A DNA stretch of 64,000 nt from contig NZ_RCUV01000012.1 of assembly GCF_003667545.1 (NCBI RefSeq), positions 1-64,000 on the forward strand. Reading direction: 5' to 3'. The stretch is from Mycetocola manganoxydans (GTDB lineage Bacteria > Actinomycetota > Actinomycetes > Actinomycetales > Microbacteriaceae). The notes under the pieces are model-generated. The model was not told the origin of the DNA. It was given only the letters and a program-made list of their open reading frames with translations, and made no database searches. The position numbers were made by a program, and so were the translations under genes. This document shows, in pieces, positions 11,982-22,152 of the stretch; within the stretch, counting starts at the first letter, position 1, and the number at the start of each line of letters is the position of its first letter.

Positions 11982-14504
11982 TCAGAGCCGGTTGACGCCC
12001 GTGACGGTGACGACGGCGAAGCCCTGTTCGTCGGATTCGGCGAGGTCGATCTCGGCGCTGATTCCCCAGTCGTGGTCTCCGGCCGGGTCGTCGAGAATCT
12101 GACGCGCGGTCCAGACCGGGCCGCTCTCGTCGAGGATCAGCAGCTTCGAACTCCGGGCGTCCGGCCCGGTGAGGACCTGGTCGTACTCCTCGAAGTAGCC
12201 GTCGAGCGAGTCGGCCCAGCGGTCAGCGTCGAAGCCGGATGCCGCGTCGAGCTCTCCGAGGGCGTCATAGTCTTCGAGGGCGGCGAGCTGAACCCGGCGG
12301 AACAATTCGTTGCGCACGAGGATGCGGAACGCGCGTGCATTGCCGGTGAGGCGTTTCGGTGCCGGCGGCACGATCGCCTCCGCCTGTGTGGCGTGCTTCG
12401 CGGCATCCGGGTGGCTGAGTTCCTCCCACTCGTCGAGGAGGCTCGAGTCGACCTGGCGGACGAGTTCGCCGAGCCACTCGATGAGGTCGAGGAGGTCTTC
12501 GGTCTTGGCGTCGTCCGGGATGGTTTGCCGGGCGGCCCGGTAGGCGTCGGAGAGGTAGCGGAGAACGACACCCTCGGAGCGGGCGAGTTTGTAGAAGGCG
12601 ATGAACTCGCCGAACGACATCGCGCGCTCGTACATGTCGCGCACGATCGACTTGGGGCTGAGCTCGAAGTCGCGGATCCACGGCTGGTGAGCGCTGTAGG
12701 TCTCGAAGGTGGCGGTGAGCAGTTCTTCGAGCGGTTTCGGGTGCGTGACCTGCTCGAGAAGTTCCATCCGCTGGTCGTATTCGATTCCCTCGGATTTCAT
12801 CGCCGCGACGGCTTCACCGCGGGCGAGGAACTGCTGCTGGCTGAGCACGGCGCGCGGATCGTCGAGCGTCGCTTCCACGATGGAGATCATGTCGAGGGCG
12901 TAGCCGGGGTCCTCCGGGTCGAGCAGCTCGAACGCGGCGAGCGCGAACGGCGACAGCGGCTGGTTGAGCGCGAAGTTGGGCTGCAGGTCGACGGTCAGGC
13001 GGATGGTCCCGTTTGCGGACTGTTCGACGATCCCCGACTCGCGAAGGGTCCGGTAGATCCCGAGGGCGCGGCGGGCGAGTTCGAGCTGACGTTTCCACGG
13101 TTCGTGGTTGTCGAAGATGAGGTCGTGGACGTGCCTGTACACGTCTCCCCCTCGCCCGATCACGTTGATGAGCATCGCGGAAGTGATCTGCATGCTCGAG
13201 GTCAACGTCTCCGGTTCCGCCGCGACGATGCGCTGGAAGGACGGCTCACCCCAGGAAACGAAGCCTTCCGGCGCCTTCTTGCGGATGATCTTGCGTTTCT
13301 TCTTCGGGTCGTCTCCGGCCTTCTTGATGGCGTTGAGGTTCTCGGTCTCGTGCTCGGGAGCCTGCACGACGACGGTTCCCGCTGTGTCGAAGCCGGCACG
13401 GCCGGCCCGCCCGGCGATCTGGTGGAACTCGCGCGCCTTGAGCTGGCGCATCCGGGTTCCGTCGTATTTGGTGAGCGCGGTGAACAGCACGGTGCGGATG
13501 GGCACGTTGATCCCGACGCCGAGCGTGTCCGTTCCGCAGATGACCCGCAGGTATCCGCGCTGCGCGAGTTGCTCGACGAGCCGCCGGTACTTCGGCAGCA
13601 TGCCGGCGTGGTGAACGCCGATTCCTGCACGGATCAGTCTCGACAGTGTCTTGCCGAAGCTTGTCGTGAAGCGGAATTCGCCGATCAGCTCGGCGATGAC
13701 ATCCCGCTGTTCCCGGGTGGCGACCTTCATGCTCGACATCGACTGCGCGCGTTCCATCGCAGCGGCCTGCGAGAAGTGCACGATGTAGACCGGCGCCTGC
13801 CCGGTGGTGAGCAACTCCTCGACCGTCTCGTGGATCGGCGTCGTCTCGTAGTAGAAGTGCAGCGGCACCGGGCGGTCGACACCCGTGACGAGGGCCGTCT
13901 CGCGCCCCGTGCGACGGGTGAGGTCTTCGGCGAGCGCCGTCACGTCGCCGAGGGTCGCCGACAGCAGGATGAACTGCACCCCCGGCAGGCTCAGGAGTGG
14001 AACCTGCCACGCCCAGCCACGCTCCGGGTCGGCGTAGAAGTGGAACTCGTCCATGACGACCTGGTCGACCTCGGTGTCTTCCCCGTTGCGCAGGGCGAGG
14101 TTCGCGAGGATCTCCGCTGTGCAGCAGATGATCGGGGCGTCGGCGTTGACCGACGAGTCCCCCGTCATCATGCCGACGTTCTCGGCGCCGAACACGTCGA
14201 CGAGCGCGAAGAACTTCTCGCTGACGAGCGCCTTGATCGGTGCGGTGTAGAAGCTGCGCTTTCCGGCGACCAGCGCGGCGAAGTGAGCGCCGATCGCGAC
14301 GAGGGACTTCCCGGTTCCCGTCGGAGTGCTGAGCACCAGATTCTGTCCAGACACGATCTCGATGATCGCCTCATCCTGTGCCGGATACAGACGGATGCCG
14401 GTGGCGTCGACCCACGCGGAGAACGCGTCGTAGACGGCATCCGCTTCGATCGAAGTGCCGAGGCTCGAGCGGAGGGCGTGCGGATCGAGCTTCGGTGGCG
14501 TCAT
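11982..14504 (-). CDS. DEAD/DEAH-box helicase, Ski2-like, with DUF3516-type C-terminus
   Basis: 840 residues. Walker A STPTGTGKS is at about 59-67 and DEFH at 152-155. LLSATLGD, HHAGMLPKYRR and the motif VI-like QIAGRAGR follow in order. The long alpha-rich C-terminal half matches the DUF3516 region of actinobacterial Ski2/HelY-like proteins (from memory). It is probably an ATP-driven RNA or DNA remodelling enzyme in the cytoplasm. The ATG at 14504 has GAAGGA two bases upstream; the open frame to 14693 overlaps pnuC and is rejected. There is no terminator before the arg promoter at its 3' end. Confidence 0.88.
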   Translation of the reverse strand: MTPPKLDPHALRSSLGTSIEADAVYDAFSAWVDATGIRLYPAQDEAIIEIVSGQNLVLSTPTGTGKSLVAIGAHFAALVAGKRSFYTAPIKALVSEKFFALVDVFGAENVGMMTGDSSVNADAPIICCTAEILANLALRNGEDTEVDQVVMDEFHFYADPERGWAWQVPLLSLPGVQFILLSATLGDVTALAEDLTRRTGRETALVTGVDRPVPLHFYYETTPIHETVEELLTTGQAPVYIVHFSQAAAMERAQSMSSMKVATREQRDVIAELIGEFRFTTSFGKTLSRLIRAGIGVHHAGMLPKYRRLVEQLAQRGYLRVICGTDTLGVGINVPIRTVLFTALTKYDGTRMRQLKAREFHQIAGRAGRAGFDTAGTVVVQAPEHETENLNAIKKAGDDPKKKRKIIRKKAPEGFVSWGEPSFQRIVAAEPETLTSSMQITSAMLINVIGRGGDVYRHVHDLIFDNHEPWKRQLELARRALGIYRTLRESGIVEQSANGTIRLTVDLQPNFALNQPLSPFALAAFELLDPEDPGYALDMISIVEATLDDPRAVLSQQQFLARGEAVAAMKSEGIEYDQRMELLEQVTHPKPLEELLTATFETYSAHQPWIRDFELSPKSIVRDMYERAMSFGEFIAFYKLARSEGVVLRYLSDAYRAARQTIPDDAKTEDLLDLIEWLGELVRQVDSSLLDEWEELSHPDAAKHATQAEAIVPPAPKRLTGNARAFRILVRNELFRRVQLAALEDYDALGELDAASGFDADRWADSLDGYFEEYDQVLTGPDARSSKLLILDESGPVWTARQILDDPAGDHDWGISAEIDLAESDEQGFAVVTVTGVNRL

Positions 14505-14532
14505 GGTCCTTCGATCATGCCACCCTCCCCGG

Positions 14533-15222
14533 TCACCGCTTGACGGTCGGGTCAGGGAACGCCGTCTCGATCGTGAGCGAGTTCTTCTTCTGCACCCGCA
14601 TCCAGATGAAGAAGCCGACGAGGGTGAACCCGCCGTAGAAGAGATACAGCAGAGCGGACGCGTAGTAGCCGGCGCTGACCAGCAGCGGAACACCGACGAT
14701 GTCGACAGCGATCCAGATCAGCCAGAACTCGACCCAGCCCTTGGCCATGCCGTAGGTGGCGAGGAGGGAGCCCATGAAAATCCAGGCGTCTGCCCACACC
14801 GGTTCGAACGAGCCCAGTGCCCGGAAGATCGGGATGAGGACGAGGGTTCCGCCGAACAGGCCGAGGATCAGGAAGAACCGGGCCTTGTTGGACGCCCAGT
14901 GCGGGGTCACCGCCGTGTGCTTCTCGGAGTTACGGCTCTGCCTCCACTGCACCCAGCCGTAGATCGAGACGATGATGAACATGACCTGGCGGCCCGCCTG
15001 GCCGAGGAGGTTCACCGGGTTGGGTGTCCCGAAGACAGCGCCGAGGAACACCGTGAACAGCATCACGTTGCCGATGATTCCGACCGGCCACGCCCACACC
15101 TTGCGGCGCATCCCGCCGACGGCGCTGGCCATGCCGAACGCGTTGCCCAGGATCTCCCGCCAGAGGATTGTCTGGTCGCCGATCACCAGTTGCGCGTCGA
15201 AGAGCCACTCGATCGGGTTCAT
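14533..15222 (-). CDS. pnuC: nicotinamide mononucleotide/nicotinamide riboside transporter PnuC
   Basis: 229 residues with about seven hydrophobic segments. Family blocks include LGNAFGMASAVGGM, WAWPVGIIGN, YGWVQW and the WLIWIAVDIVGVPLL stretch with the conserved W-x3-D. It takes up an NAD precursor across the membrane. The ATG at 15222 (MNPIEWLFD) is used because the longer frame would overlap the divergent promoter. The helicase gene starts 28 nt downstream on the same strand. I saw no NAD-type riboswitch. Confidence 0.9.
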   Translation of the reverse strand: MNPIEWLFDAQLVIGDQTILWREILGNAFGMASAVGGMRRKVWAWPVGIIGNVMLFTVFLGAVFGTPNPVNLLGQAGRQVMFIIVSIYGWVQWRQSRNSEKHTAVTPHWASNKARFFLILGLFGGTLVLIPIFRALGSFEPVWADAWIFMGSLLATYGMAKGWVEFWLIWIAVDIVGVPLLVSAGYYASALLYLFYGGFTLVGFFIWMRVQKKNSLTIETAFPDPTVKR

Positions 15223-15272
15223 GCCCCCATCATTCCATCCCGGCGCACGGCCGGAGCCCAGATGTCCTCGGG

Positions 15273-15285
15273 TAGAATCGCCCAA
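15273..15285 (+). promoter_or_regulatory. leaderless promoter of SDR gene
   Basis: TAGAAT (15273-15278) is followed by 7 nt and then the ATG at 15286, so transcription should start on the start codon. No convincing -35 was found. Confidence 0.55.
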
Positions 15286-16800
15286 ATGACCGCCGCCACA
15301 TCGACACCCGCTCCCACCGGCGACGGGATCGACCCCTCAGACCTCGAGACCACCCTCCGCGTCCTCTCCTCGATGAACACCCTCGACGAAGAGCACCCGG
15401 ACTACGTCACCGTCCGCCGCGCGACCGCCGCCATGTTCAAGGCCGTGAAGCGCACGCGCCGCCGGGAACTGCGCGACACCATCGCCAACGCCGACAAGGC
15501 CGTCATCGCGGCCACCGCCACCGGGGCATCCGATCGCATCGACGACGAGACGCGCGGCATCCCGCTCGCGACGACGGTCGAGGCGCCGACGGCCGGCGAA
15601 CTGCTCAAGCCGCGCAATTGTTACATCTGCAAGCAGCCGTACACCCTCGTCGATGCGTTCTACCACCAGCTCTGCCCGGACTGTGCCCGGTTCAGTCACG
15701 GCAAGCGCGATGCTCGCACGGACCTCACGGGCAAGCGTGCGCTGCTCACCGGTGGCCGAGCCAAGATCGGCATGTACATCGCCCTCCGCCTGCTGCGCGA
15801 CGGTGCGCACACGACGATCACGACGCGGTTCCCGCGGGATGCCGTCCGCCGCTTCGCGTCACTGCCGGACTCTGCCGACTGGCTGCACCGACTCCGTGTC
15901 GTCGGCATCGACCTGCGTGATCCCGCCCAGGTGATCGGCCTCGCCGACTCCGTCGCGGCCCAGGGCCCGCTCGACATCCTCATCAACAACGCGGCGCAGA
16001 CCGTTCGCCGCTCTGCCGGTTCGTATTCGCTGCTGGCGGATGCCGAACTGCAGCCACTCCCGGACGGTCCGCTCCCCGAGATGGAGACCTTCGGGCACAC
16101 CGCCGATCAGCACCCGGAGGCGCTTGCGGCATCCGTCGCCGCCCACCCGCTGCTCTCGGTCGCATCCCTCGCCGGCACGGTTGCCGAGGCCGGCTCGCCT
16201 GCCCTCACGGCCGCCGACCTCGCCAACCTCGCGATGGCACCGGGTTCGTCATCGCTCGCAAAGCACGCCGATGGCACGGCGATCGACGCCGGCGGGCTCG
16301 TTCCCGACCTGCAGAGAACGAACAGCTGGGTGCAGAACATCGAACACGTCGACCCGCTCGAGATGCTCGAGGTGCAGTTGTGCAACACGACAGCGCCGTT
16401 CCTGCTGATCAGCCGCCTGCGGCCGTCGATGGCTGCGTCGCCCGCCCGCCGCAAGTACGTCGTCAACGTCTCGGCGATGGAAGGCCAGTTCTCTCGTCGT
16501 TACAAGGGCCCCGGGCACCCGCACACCAACATGGCCAAAGCCGCGCTCAACATGCTGACGCGCACGAGCGCCGGAGAGATGCTCGAGACCGATGGCATCC
16601 TCATGACCGCTGTCGACACCGGCTGGATCACCGACGAGCGCCCACATCCGACGAAGGTACGGCTTGCTGAGGAGGGCTTCCACGCCCCACTCGACCTCGT
16701 CGACGGCGCTGCTCGCGTCTACGACCCGATCGTGCGTGGCGAGGCGGGCGAAGACCTCTTCGGATGCTTCCTCAAGGACTACAAGCCGGGCGCCTGGTAG
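15286..16800 (+). CDS. SDR-type oxidoreductase-like protein with zinc-ribbon-like insert
   Basis: 504 residues. Residues 1-105 are alpha-rich and unfamiliar. Four cysteines (112, 115, 130, 133; CYIC and CPDC) form a probable zinc ribbon. A Rossmann SDR domain starts near 150 with TGGRAKIG (155-162) and later NNAAQ and NVSAMEG. The usual catalytic Tyr of YxxxK is missing: the lysine is in TNMAK, with Thr in the tyrosine position. It may therefore bind NAD(P) without standard SDR chemistry or use another acid. The substrate is unknown. It ends at a strong bidirectional hairpin facing pheT. Confidence 0.8.
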   Translation: MTAATSTPAPTGDGIDPSDLETTLRVLSSMNTLDEEHPDYVTVRRATAAMFKAVKRTRRRELRDTIANADKAVIAATATGASDRIDDETRGIPLATTVEAPTAGELLKPRNCYICKQPYTLVDAFYHQLCPDCARFSHGKRDARTDLTGKRALLTGGRAKIGMYIALRLLRDGAHTTITTRFPRDAVRRFASLPDSADWLHRLRVVGIDLRDPAQVIGLADSVAAQGPLDILINNAAQTVRRSAGSYSLLADAELQPLPDGPLPEMETFGHTADQHPEALAASVAAHPLLSVASLAGTVAEAGSPALTAADLANLAMAPGSSSLAKHADGTAIDAGGLVPDLQRTNSWVQNIEHVDPLEMLEVQLCNTTAPFLLISRLRPSMAASPARRKYVVNVSAMEGQFSRRYKGPGHPHTNMAKAALNMLTRTSAGEMLETDGILMTAVDTGWITDERPHPTKVRLAEEGFHAPLDLVDGAARVYDPIVRGEAGEDLFGCFLKDYKPGAW

Positions 16801-16844
16801 CGCACCGCGTTCGTCGAGCAGCTCGTGCGGCCGATCACCGAGCG

Positions 16845-16895
16845 AGATTGCAGTAGTGGCCCGAACTCGAGGTTTTCGGGCCACTACTGCACTCT
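16845..16895. terminator. bidirectional terminator between SDR gene and pheT
   Basis: Perfect 15-bp arms (16850-16864 and 16876-16890, core GCAGTAGTGGCCCGA) extend by about five more bases with one mismatch. The loop is 11 nt. It lies between two convergent genes. Confidence 0.8.
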
Positions 16896-16903
16896 CGACG
16901 CGA

Positions 16904-19429
16904 TCAGTCCCGGATCGCTGCCCCGAAGCGCTCGGCCGCGAGAGCTGAGCCGGCAAGCTTCGCTTCGGTGGCTTCGGCAGCGGTGAGCGTGCGGTCAGGT
17001 GCACGGAATCGCAGGGCGAAGGTCAGGCTCTTCGTGCCGTCCTCGAGCCCCGAACCCCGGTAGTCGTCCACGAGACGGATGCTCTCCAGCAGCTCCCCTG
17101 CACCCTCACGCACGGCTGCACCCACCGCTGCGGCGGGCGCATCCACCGAGACGACGAGTGACAGGTCCTGGGTCGCTGCCGGAAGCGTCCCGATCACCCC
17201 GGCGGTGAAGACAGCATCGGTCGACGCGATCACCGCGTCGAGGTCGAGCTCGACGACGGCGACGACGCGAGGCAGGTCGGAGTCGAGTGCGAGCTGCGGC
17301 AGGAGCTCGCCGGCGAACCCGACGGCGCGGTCGCCCACCCGGAGTTCAGCGGTGCGGCCGGGGTGGAACGCCTTGTGGCTCCCCTGAACGACGTCGATGG
17401 TTGCACCGGTCGCAAGTCCGATCTGCGTGACCGCAGCGAGAGCATCCGCGATGCCGGACGGCACGACCTGCTGGCCGGGCTGTTTCGACACGGCGTTGCC
17501 GAGGATGAGCACACCGACGTGGCGCGGCTGCGGCGGGATGCCCGCGTTGAGCTCAGCGAGCTGGTCGTCGGTCGGCAACGTCACGCCGGACGGCAGGTCG
17601 ACCTGACCGTACTTCCTGCCTGCCTCGGGCCGGAAGACGAGCCCGACTTCGAAGAGCGACAGGTCGGTGAGCCCGCGGGAGAGGTTGCGCTTCGCGGCTT
17701 CGATGAGCCCGGGGATCAGGGTCGTCCGCAGGTAGGGCGAGGTCGCGTCGAGCGCGTTCGCGACCTTGATGGCGGCAACCTCTTCGGAGTCCGCCGAGCC
17801 GTAGACGTTGTTCTCGGTGGCTCCCAGGAACGGGAACGCGAGGATCTCGGTCGACCCGGCAGCGGCGAGCGTGTCTGCGACGGTGCGACGGATGCGCTGC
17901 GACCGGCTGAGCCCGCGACCGGCGGGAGCGACGGGCAGCACGGACGGGATCCGGTCGTACCCGACGATCCTCGCGACCTCTTCGGCCAGGTCGGACTTGT
18001 CGGTGAGGTCGGGGCGCCAGGTCGGCGGGGTGACGAGCAGTCCCCCGTCGGTGTCCTCGATCGTCGCTCCGATCTCCTGCAGTGAGCCGCGGATCTCCTC
18101 ATCGGTGTAGTCGACGCCGATGAGGGTGGAGACGTAGCCGTCGGGGAACGAAACCGCCTGCGGTGCGGTCGGTTCGCCGACGACGCCGGCGACGGCATCC
18201 GCTTCTCCCCCGGCGAGCGAGACCATCAGTTCGGCGACGCGTGACGCGGCGGCGACAGCGATACTCGGGTCGACGCCGCGCTCGAAGCGCTTCGACGCTT
18301 CGCTCGGCAGCTTGTGCCTGCGGGCTGTGCGGGCGATCGACACCGGGTCGAAGTTCGCGGCCTCGATGAGCACGTTGCGGGTGGAGTCGCCCATCTCGGT
18401 GCGAGCGCCACCCATGACGCCGGCGATTCCGATCGCGCCGGAGCCGTCGGTGATGAGCAGGTCTTCGCGGTCGAGCGTGCGCTTCTGCCCGTCGAGGGTT
18501 TCGAGCGTCTCGGTCGGGACAGCCCGGCGCACGACGATGCCGCCGGCGAGAGCGTCGAGGTCGTAACCGTGGATCGGCTGGCCGAGCTCGAGCATGACGT
18601 AGTTGGTGATGTCGACGAGGAGTGAGATCGAACGGATGCCGGCGAGCTTCAGTCGCGACATCATCCACGGTGGTGTCGGAAGCGAAGCGTCGACGCCGCG
18701 CACGATGCGGGTCGCGAAGACACTCGCACCCTGACGCCCGCGGATCGGGGATGCATCGTCGATCGCGACGGAGTAGCCATCGCCGATGGGCGTGTCCAGT
18801 TCGGGCCGCAGCGCCGGATCCCGGAACGTTGCGCCGGTGGCGTGGGCGTACTCGCGGGCGACGCCGCGGATCGAGAAGGCGTAGCCGCGATCCGGGGTGA
18901 CATTGATCTCGACGGCGGCGTCGTCCAGGCCGAGCAGGGCGATGGCATCCGTCCCCACCGGGGCGTCGACGCCGAGGGTCGACAGGCGCAGGATGCCGTC
19001 GTGCTCGTCGCCGAGGCCGAGCTCACGGGTCGAGGCGATCATTCCGTCGGAGACGTGCCCGTAGGTCTTGCGCGGTGTGATCGGGAACGGGCCGGGCAGC
19101 ACGGCGCCGGGCAGGGTCACGACGACTTTGTCACCGACGAAGAAGTTGCCCGCACCACACACGATGCCGTGCACGGCGGGGCCGCCGTCGGCCGCGAGTT
19201 CGCCGTCGGGGGCGACTCGCACCTGGCACCAGCGGATGGTCTTGCCGTTCTTCTGCGGCTCCTCGGTGAACTCGAGGACCTCGCCGACGACGACCGGTCC
19301 CGTGACGTCGAAGGTGTGGACGTCTTCCTCTTCGAGGCCGACCTTGACGAGGGCGGCGTGTACGTCGTCGGTTGTCGATCCCGGTGCGAGATCAACGTAT
19401 TCGGCGAGCCAACTGAGGGGCACCCGCAT
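16904..19429 (-). CDS. pheT: phenylalanine--tRNA ligase beta subunit
   Basis: 841 residues, full length. The order of domains is an N-terminal OB-fold tRNA-binding region (about 40-150, IRWCQVRVAPDG), the B3/4 editing region, B5 (about 400-475), the catalytic-like core (LPVAPAGRGLSRSQ), and a C-terminal anticodon-binding FDX-ACB domain (LPAATQDLSLVVSVD to the end). With PheS it forms the (alpha-beta)2 enzyme. It starts one base after the pheS stop. The long frame to 19477 is overlap with pheS. Confidence 0.97.
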   Translation of the reverse strand: MRVPLSWLAEYVDLAPGSTTDDVHAALVKVGLEEEDVHTFDVTGPVVVGEVLEFTEEPQKNGKTIRWCQVRVAPDGELAADGGPAVHGIVCGAGNFFVGDKVVVTLPGAVLPGPFPITPRKTYGHVSDGMIASTRELGLGDEHDGILRLSTLGVDAPVGTDAIALLGLDDAAVEINVTPDRGYAFSIRGVAREYAHATGATFRDPALRPELDTPIGDGYSVAIDDASPIRGRQGASVFATRIVRGVDASLPTPPWMMSRLKLAGIRSISLLVDITNYVMLELGQPIHGYDLDALAGGIVVRRAVPTETLETLDGQKRTLDREDLLITDGSGAIGIAGVMGGARTEMGDSTRNVLIEAANFDPVSIARTARRHKLPSEASKRFERGVDPSIAVAAASRVAELMVSLAGGEADAVAGVVGEPTAPQAVSFPDGYVSTLIGVDYTDEEIRGSLQEIGATIEDTDGGLLVTPPTWRPDLTDKSDLAEEVARIVGYDRIPSVLPVAPAGRGLSRSQRIRRTVADTLAAAGSTEILAFPFLGATENNVYGSADSEEVAAIKVANALDATSPYLRTTLIPGLIEAAKRNLSRGLTDLSLFEVGLVFRPEAGRKYGQVDLPSGVTLPTDDQLAELNAGIPPQPRHVGVLILGNAVSKQPGQQVVPSGIADALAAVTQIGLATGATIDVVQGSHKAFHPGRTAELRVGDRAVGFAGELLPQLALDSDLPRVVAVVELDLDAVIASTDAVFTAGVIGTLPAATQDLSLVVSVDAPAAAVGAAVREGAGELLESIRLVDDYRGSGLEDGTKSLTFALRFRAPDRTLTAAEATEAKLAGSALAAERFGAAIRD

Positions 19430-19430
19430 G

Positions 19431-20471
<1,041 letters not shown>

Positions 20472-20485
20472 GGTCCCCAAGTCTA
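20472..20485 (-). promoter_or_regulatory. promoter of pheST
   Basis: The -10 TAGACT (20485-20480) sits 8 nt before the pheS GTG. It lies between the pheS start and the gluD 3' end. The -35 is not clear. Confidence 0.5.
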
Positions 20486-20513
20486 CCGACGTGGAGCAGT
20501 GCCCCACGCAGCG

Positions 20514-21422
20514 CTACTGGATCGGGCCGGCGGTGCCGCCCATCTGCTGACCGATGAATGGCGCCTTGGCTGCTTCGAGGGTGTCTGCATCGCCCTTGCC
20601 TGGCTTGGCAATCTTCGGGCTGCGGCGAGTGCGGACCTCGACCCATTTGGCGATGCCAGCGAGGATGAGGCAGAGCACAATGTAGATGGTGCCGAACACG
20701 ATCGTCGCCGGGATGATCGGTGAGCCGTAGGTGACCTGAGCTCCGTAGAACTTGGCGAGGTAGAGCAGCTCCTGGAAAGTCACGATGAAGCCGAGCGCGG
20801 TGTCCTTGAGCACGACGACCAGCTGAGAAATGATGACGGGCATCATCGCCCGGATCGCCTGCGGGAACAGGATGAGACTCATCACACCGCTCTTGCGGAG
20901 GCCGAGGGCGTAACCCGCCTCTTTCTGGCCGCTCGGCAGCGATTCGACGCCGGCGCGGAAAACCTCGGCGAGCACCGAGCCGTTGTACAGGGTCAACCCG
21001 GTCACGACAGCGACGAGCGGAGTCACGAAGGTGACGCCAAGCGGCGGGAGTCCGTAGTACATGATCATCATCAGGATGAGGACAGGGATGGCCCGGAACA
21101 GTTCGATGAACCACGTCACCGGGAGGCGAATCCAGGCATGCTGCGACAACCGGCCGATAGCGAGGACGAACCCGAGAACGAGGCTGAGGACCGCCGCCAT
21201 TCCGAAGGCGGTGAGCGTGGCGATCGTCGCTTCGAGCACCTTCTGCTGCACGAGGGGGAAGGAGAAGATGCGCCATTTCGCCGCGGAGAACTGGCCGGTC
21301 TGCGCGAACTGGTAGACGACGAACGTAAGAAGGGCAGCGATGACCAGGATGGTGACGACACCGAGAATGCGGTTGCGTCTGATGGCGCGCGGGCCGGGGA
21401 CGTCGTAGAGGACGCTGCTCAT
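20514..21422 (-). CDS. gluD: glutamate-type ABC transporter permease
   Basis: 302 residues, polar amino-acid (HisM/GluD) permease family. There are about five membrane segments in the core (residues 25-250), with the EAA-type loop ESLPSGQKEAGYALGL meeting the ATPase. A C-terminal cytoplasmic tail of about 40 residues (RRSPKIAKPGKGD onward) is typical of GluD. The ATG at 21422 overlaps the gluC stop as ATGA. It is the last gene of gluABCD. Confidence 0.9.
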   Translation of the reverse strand: MSSVLYDVPGPRAIRRNRILGVVTILVIAALLTFVVYQFAQTGQFSAAKWRIFSFPLVQQKVLEATIATLTAFGMAAVLSLVLGFVLAIGRLSQHAWIRLPVTWFIELFRAIPVLILMMIMYYGLPPLGVTFVTPLVAVVTGLTLYNGSVLAEVFRAGVESLPSGQKEAGYALGLRKSGVMSLILFPQAIRAMMPVIISQLVVVLKDTALGFIVTFQELLYLAKFYGAQVTYGSPIIPATIVFGTIYIVLCLILAGIAKWVEVRTRRSPKIAKPGKGDADTLEAAKAPFIGQQMGGTAGPIQ

Positions 21423-22066
21423 CGGAGGACCTTCCATCGACGTTCGAGTGATCGTTGCAGCCAGGCCAGAAAGCCGACGAGGATGACGAAGAAGAAGGCC
21501 ACCCAGAGCAACACAACGATCGCCGGCTCACCGCGTTCGGAGAGGTTCGCTCGTATTGTTCCGGCTTCGGCCACCGAGAATCCCGCAGCAACGGTGGTGT
21601 TCTTGAGAAGGGCGATGAAGACGCTCATCATCGGTGGAATCACCGCGCGGAACGCCTGGGGCATGATCACGAGCGACATTGTCGGCCCGAACGGCAGCCC
21701 GATTGCGCGCGCTGCTTCGGCCTGACCGACGGGGACGGTGTTGAACCCCGACCGAAGGACCTCGGCCACATAGGTGGCGGTGTACACGCTCAATGCGATG
21801 ATCGCCAGAACGGTGTAACCCGGGTTCGGAAGGTCCAGCTTCGGGTAGCCGAAGGCGAAGAAGAACATGAGAAGGGTCAGCGGGGTATTACGGATGAAGT
21901 TCACGTACACGGTGCCGACCCCGCGCATGATCGGCACCGGGGAGACGCGCATTGCGCCGACCACGATACCGATCACGAGCGCGAAGATCGCCGAGAAGAA
22001 GAACAGGATCAGTGTGTTGCGAAACCCTGAAATGAAGAGATCGCTGTTGTTCAGCAGGGTGTCCAC
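21419..22066 (-). CDS. gluC: glutamate-type ABC transporter permease
   Basis: 215 residues, partner permease of GluD. It has an EAA-type motif NTVPVGQAEAARAIGLPFG and about five membrane spans. It begins with GTG at 22066, 86 nt after the gluB stop. A GC-rich hairpin lies in that gap, which probably lowers or protects expression of the permease part relative to the binding protein. Confidence 0.9.
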   Translation of the reverse strand: MDTLLNNSDLFISGFRNTLILFFFSAIFALVIGIVVGAMRVSPVPIMRGVGTVYVNFIRNTPLTLLMFFFAFGYPKLDLPNPGYTVLAIIALSVYTATYVAEVLRSGFNTVPVGQAEAARAIGLPFGPTMSLVIMPQAFRAVIPPMMSVFIALLKNTTVAAGFSVAEAGTIRANLSERGEPAIVVLLWVAFFFVILVGFLAWLQRSLERRWKVLR

Positions 22067-22114
22067 TGGGTCCCACCTTCTTCCGGTTTATCGAGTGTGA
22101 AGTGTTGCAGATGT

Positions 22115-22141
22115 GGTGGCGGGGCGTGATGCCCCGCCACC
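22115..22141 (-). terminator. intercistronic hairpin gluB-gluC
   Basis: Perfect 11-bp arms GGTGGCGGGGC/GCCCCGCCACC with a 5-nt loop. No U-run follows, so it is more likely an RNA-stabilising or partial terminator element that lets gluB be made in excess of gluCD. Confidence 0.65.
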
Positions 22142-22152
22142 GTTATCGGTTT

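Noticed and set aside
12072-14543. 823-codon open frame on the plus strand
   Set aside because: Antisense shadow of the helicase gene caused by GC-rich codon use; no family motifs and no ribosome-binding site.
15223-15285. NAD-type riboswitch before pnuC
   Set aside because: Only 63 nt separate the divergent starts and no recognisable aptamer pattern is present.
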